A stretch of 64,000 nucleotides of DNA. Origin: Nyssa sinensis (lineage: Eukaryota > Streptophyta > Magnoliopsida > Cornales > Nyssaceae). This document shows positions 60,201-64,000 of the stretch, piece by piece. Location: assembly GCA_008638375.1 (NCBI GenBank), contig VIRR01000489.1, positions 1 to 64,000 on the forward strand, in the 5' to 3' direction. The notes below the pieces were generated by a model that worked only from the letters and a program-made list of their open reading frames with translations, did no database searches and had not been told where the DNA came from. Made by a program: the position numbers and the translations under genes. Numbering within the stretch: the first letter of the stretch is position 1; each line of letters opens with the position of its first letter.

Positions 60201-60872
60201 AAGACAAGGGTTGAAATTTCCCATTTTCCTTCATTGTTTCTTCACTTTTCTTGTAAATCCCAAGCCCTTTTTAGTCTTTCCATTTAGCTTTTTATTTTCT
60301 TAATAAAGTTTATATTATTATTTTCATTATCATTATTTTAAAATTTGTAAATTAGAAAGAAAAAAAATTCGAGTCTTTACAGAAGATTTCGGAGAGGGTG
60401 TCGAGTTTTAGTGAGATGGCGTGGTCAAGAACTTAAGACGAGGCATTGATACTCTCTATCATCTCAAAGTAGGCATAGAAGAGTTGAACAAGACGTGTGT
60501 ATTAAATGTTGGAAGATGAGAGGAATTTGGTCCAAACTAGGTAATCGAAATGAGAAACTGTCAAACTGGATTGGGATTTGAAAATGGGCTGTTAATGGTT
60601 TTACCATACTCAACATGTTGATGTTTGAACTTTTGGACAGTATTGGTGTTGAGGAAGACTTGGTGGTCATGATGATATTTTGTTTGGTGTTCAGCTTTAA
60701 AATCCTCTTTAGGATGCTTTCCTAGGGATTTGGATGATGGATTTTTGGTTTTGGGAGCCATAAAAGAGAGATTGAGAAGTTTGAAGAAAAACTTGGACGG
60801 TTTCGAGTGGTTTGGGAGAAAGAAAAGTCGAAAGGTTGCAAGAGCACGAGTTTGAATTTTTTTGAAAATCAC
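57240..60872 (-). pseudogene. Downstream (envelope-position) ORF remnant of the copia element
   Basis: Reading leftward from about 60872, the remnant contains a MAPKTKNPSSKSLGKHPKED start region, a helical stretch near 60500-60400, then after the solo LTR 'TTWIVHEWFNPL'-like and 'NLPHVMNDFLKKKWGIFPYG'-like segments. It ends near 57290 with a coiled-coil-like region (LSRITERIEAIKNDIHILKLRADFL) and METKMEVLEAKDTLRQIL-type sequence. SIRE elements carry such an ORF after pol; it may belong to the 'putative plant transposon protein' family (PF20167), but this is inference. Several stops and the 2.3-kb LTR insertion make it non-functional. Confidence 0.5.
58121..60386 (-). mobile_element. Solo LTR (2.26 kb) with 5-bp duplication GAAGA
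   Basis: The LTR covers 58126-60381, from TGTCACGACCCGGTTTC to CGAGTCTTTACA on the plus strand, flanked by GAAGA at 58121-58125 and 60382-60386. It shares the AAGCCTTGTGTGCTTTACGG block (near 59270) and the TAGTAGGGGTCAGTAC block (near 58945) with the LTR at 43623-49066. It lies inside the copia element's downstream ORF. No internal region remains. Confidence 0.92.
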
Positions 60873-60889
60873 TCAATTTTTATAGATTC

Positions 60890-61165
60890 GATTGAATCAG
60901 TCAACTAGTTTCACCATTAGTCGACTGGTTTTGCCCTTGTTATGGGGTGGTCGACTAGTTTAATGAATGCTCACGATTCTATCTTTTTAGAACCTAACTA
61001 GTTGGCTGGATTTATCTTGTAGTTGACCGGTTCTATCCATCAGTCGACTGATAGGTCGACTAACTTGACAAGTGGCTAATTCTTTTCTAGTTACATGACT
61101 TCAGTAGACCTTTTGGTCAACTATTCCTATTATCAATCGACTGGTCTATGAAGACAATAGACTAA
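60890..61165. repeat. Cluster of degenerate TCGACTG/GTCGACTGG motifs
   Basis: About 280 bases in which AGTCGACTGG, GGTCGACTAG, AGTCAACTAG and similar near-palindromes recur roughly every 20-30 bases. It lies between the RNase H end and the downstream ORF of the copia element. The same motif family occurs at 50690-51010 and more weakly at 44150-44285. Confidence 0.75.
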
Positions 61166-61239
61166 TTCGAGCAGTTGTGACTTCTATTACTTAGTTACTT
61201 AAATCTTTTGGGTCAATCATTCCTAGTTCTCTTCTAATA

Positions 61240-63960
61240 AAGCAAAATCTCTCATTTTGGAGTGGTGTGATGAATATATCCGCTAATTGATGGTTTATAT
61301 CAATGAATTCAAGGAACACATCACTATTTTGTATATGATCTCTAAGGAAATGATGTCTAATCTCTATGTGTTTAGTTCAAGAGTGTTGGATTGGGTTTTT
61401 ACTTATGGTAATTGCACTAATGTTATCACACTTAATTGGGATTGGATCATAATTAAACTTAAAATCTTCAAGTTGTTGCTTCATGTATAGAGTTTAAGCA
61501 CAACAATTTCTGGCTGATACTTATTTTTCTTTGGTCGTGGACAATGCTACTGAATTTTGCTTTTTGTTAAACCAAGACATAAGGGAATGTCCCAGAAAAT
61601 GAAAAGTCTCACTTATGCTTTTTTATCAATTTTCCAACTGGAAAAATCGACGTCTAAGTAGCTTAATAGATCAAATGAGTTGTTTATAGGATAATATAGT
61701 CCTATGGTAATTGTTTCTAGCAAGTATTCTCTTTACGGCTCTTAGGTGTGATTCCATAGGACAAGATTGAAATCTTGCACACAAGCATACACTAAATATA
61801 ATGTCTGGTCTACTTACTATGAGATACAAGAGACTTTCAATCATACCTCTATATTTCTTAATGTTTACATTATTTTCTTGGTCATTTTTCTCAAGTTTGG
61901 TGGCAACACTCGTGGGAGTACTCATGGACTTTGTGTTTTCCATGGAAAACATTTAAGTAGTTCTTTAACATAATTAGATTGGTTAATAAACATTCCTTCT
62001 TTAGATTTTTTTTTTTATTTGTAATCCTAAGAAGAAATTTAATTCTCCCATCATACTTATTTCAAATTCGTCTTGCATGCACTTGGCAAAGTTCTTGCAT
62101 AGATCTTCACTTGTTGAGCCAAATATAATGTCATCAAAATATATATATACAATGAGTATTTTTTTCCTTTTGTTTTAATAAACAAAGTGGTATCTATGTT
62201 CCGCTAGTAAATTCATTTTTAATAAAGAAATCACCAAGTCTTTTATACCAACCTCTAGGAACTTGCTTCAAACCATATAGGATTTTAACTAGCTTGTATA
62301 CATGATTTGGTTTTTCATGGTTTTCAAATCCAGAAGGTTGTTCAACATATATTTCCTTAGAAATGAATCCATTCAAGAATGAACTATTTATTTCCATTTG
62401 GTAGAGCTTAAACTCTGTGTGGAATGAAAATGCAAGTAGCAATCTTATAGCTTCTAATCTAGCAATCGGGACCAAACTTTCTTCATAATCAATGCCCTAT
62501 TCTTGGTTGTTTCCTTGGGCCACTAACCTAGCTTTGTTTCTAGTTATGCTTCCCTCTTCATCTTTCTCATTTCTAAAGACCCATTTAGTTCCAATTACAC
62601 TTTGATCTCTAGGTCTAGTACTAGGTTCCATACATTATTTCTTTCAAATTGATTAAATTCTTCTTGCATAACTAATATCCAAGATTCATCATTTCCAGGT
62701 TCTTGAATATTTTTGGGTTCAATTTCAGATAGAAATGCTAGATTATTACATACATTTCTCAATGATGCTCTAGTAACAATTCTTTAAGTTGGTTTATCAA
62801 TAATTTGATCTTTAGGATGATCTTTGACAAACTTCCATTCTTTGGAAGGGTCTAATCCAACATCTTGAGTTACAATTTCATTTTCAATTTAATATTCTTT
62901 TTTTTTATTTCCCTTCTTCAAGATTTTGATGATTTATATTGTCATTGTCTTGAAGTGGTTTATTTGTATTTAAATCATTTTGTACATCATGATCATCCAC
63001 ATTTTTCTTTGTAATGTAAGGATAAGATTCATCAAATACAACACGTATAAATTATTCTAAGGTTAGGGTTCTTTTTGTTGAAAATTTTATATGTTTTGCT
63101 TATGGTAGAATATCATAGGAAAATTCCTTCATCGGACTTAACATCAAACTTTTCTAAATTTTTCTTGTCATTTAGGACAAAATTTATAGCCAAATACATG
63201 AAAGTAGCTAATTATTGGCATTTTCCTATTTCAAAGTTCGTAACGAGTTTTTTCAAGTTTTTGTCTTGTACTTTATTTGTCACATAACAAGTAGTGTTTA
63301 CTACTCCAATCCAAAATTACTTGGGTAAGTTATGCTCATTAAGAGTTGTCCTAACCATTTCTTGGAGTGATCTATTTTTCCTTTCAACTACTCCATTTTG
63401 TTGAAGTGTCCTAAGGGCTTAAAAATTGTGACCAATTCCGCATTCATCACAATATTTTTTCTATATTTTTTTTTATCAAATTCTCTACCTCTATCACTCC
63501 TAACATTGTTGATAGAGTATCCCTTTTCATTTTAGATTCTTCTACATAGTTTTGTACAGGCTTCATTTGCCTCATTTTTTTGAGAAAGAAATAGTACCCA
63601 AGTGTATCTTGAGTAGTCATCAACTATCACAAAGACATAATGTTTTCCTCCTAGGCTTGCAACCCCAATAGGTCCAAATAGATCCAAATGTAAGAGTTGT
63701 AGTAGTCTATTTGTTGTAATATCCTTCTTGTTTTTTTAAGTAGGTTTTTACTTGCTTTCCTAGTTGGCAAGTATCACATACACCATCTTTTATAAATTTA
63801 GTTTTGGGTAAACCTCTAACTAATTCATGTATAGACAAGTTAGAAATTAAGTCCGTACTTGTATGTCTTAGTCTCCTATACCATAGCCAACTACTTTCAT
63901 TTATGGCTGCAAAGCATTGCACATTTTGTGATGCATCTTTAATTAGGAATTTATTGGCTT
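61240..63960 (-). pseudogene. Copia pol remnant: integrase, reverse transcriptase, RNase H
   Basis: On the minus strand: GAG-pre-integrase motif at 63922-63707 (WYRRLRHTS, then CDTCQLGKQVKTYLKK); integrase core including NGVVERKNRSLQEMVRT near 63400-63340; reverse transcriptase at 62475-62100 (FLNGFISKEIYVEQPSGFE, YGLKQVPRGWYKRLGDFF and YFDDIIFGSTSEDLCKNF, where YVDD is YFDD); then YRGMIESLLYLIVSRPDIIF at 61850-61780 and RNase H sequence down to about 61250 in mixed frames. Frameshifts and stops occur throughout, so no full polyprotein can be read. The gag part lies off the window. Confidence 0.85.
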
Positions 63961-64000
63961 CAAATATAATAACATAACCTTTGTCACATATTTTACTAAT

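Larger units (their letters stand above)
56558..64000 (-). mobile_element. Decayed SIRE-like Ty1/copia element, continuing past the right edge
   Basis: Minus-strand pol order from the right edge: GAG-pre-integrase zinc motif, integrase, reverse transcriptase and RNase H, then a TCGACTG-repeat spacer and a downstream ORF remnant in the place of the SIRE envelope-like gene. A solo LTR (58126-60381) interrupts the downstream ORF. Its own LTRs were not found in the window, and 56558-57240 holds no recognisable feature. The RNase H/RT style (SRPDIIFSVCLCARFQS) fits the SIRE/Maximus lineage. Confidence 0.75.

Overview
This is nuclear DNA from a flowering plant, most likely a eudicot. The evidence is intron-containing genes with plant splice signals, plant-specific protein families (a DUF247 protein and a plant subtilase), and plant lineages of transposable elements: Tekay-like chromovirus, Tat-like gypsy, SIRE-like copia, CACTA, L1 LINE and a Mutator-type MITE. 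The window is gene-poor and AT-rich and is mostly nested transposons. There are no bacterial operons and no CRISPR array.

Layout. 1-1018: the 5' part of a DUF247 gene (minus strand, continues off the left edge). 1.0-3.65 kb: AT-rich spacer with degenerate repeats and a copia LTR remnant. 3651-3820: a 170-bp MITE with a perfect 9-bp target duplication. 3.83-5.07 kb: end of an LTR, primer-binding region and broken gag of a Tat-like gypsy element, cut by a CACTA transposon that starts at 5074. The CACTA holds TTAGCGACG subterminal repeats, about 25 copies of a 161-bp tandem repeat (5.89-9.95 kb) and a decayed multi-exon Transposase_24 gene (10.0-11.35 kb, minus). 14.19-18.13 kb: a long LTR.

18.64-28.82 kb: a subtilisin-like protease gene on the minus strand with eleven recognisable exons. 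It carries a solo LTR (4.2 kb) in intron 3 and a LINE 3' end in intron 7. It looks like a pseudogene: exon 6 has a 5-bp duplication that shifts the frame, and the exon 4 segment that should carry the catalytic Asp is replaced by sequence with a stop codon and an inverted repeat.

31.07-42.01 kb: a complete but internally deleted chromovirus (minus), with two ~3.04-kb LTRs, a 5-bp target duplication ATAAT, an initiator-Met tRNA primer site, a polypurine tract, a zinc-knuckle gag ORF and an integrase/chromodomain remnant; RT, RNase H and protease are not visible. 43.6-49.07 kb: one LTR interrupted by another solo LTR (TSD GAACA). 49.25-50.05 kb: copia RT/RNase H remnant. 51.33-56.56 kb: a plus-strand LTR with an opposite-strand LTR inserted in it. 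56.6-64.0 kb: a decayed SIRE-like copia element (minus) with integrase, RT, RNase H and a downstream envelope-position ORF, itself split by a solo LTR (TSD GAAGA).

The genes do not act as a unit. Only the DUF247 reading frame is open as far as it can be seen; the other coding sequences are decayed or belong to transposons. The least-explained structures are the CACTA-borne 161-bp array, the repeated ~135-bp module inside the long LTRs, and the stem-loop at the subtilase active-site exon.
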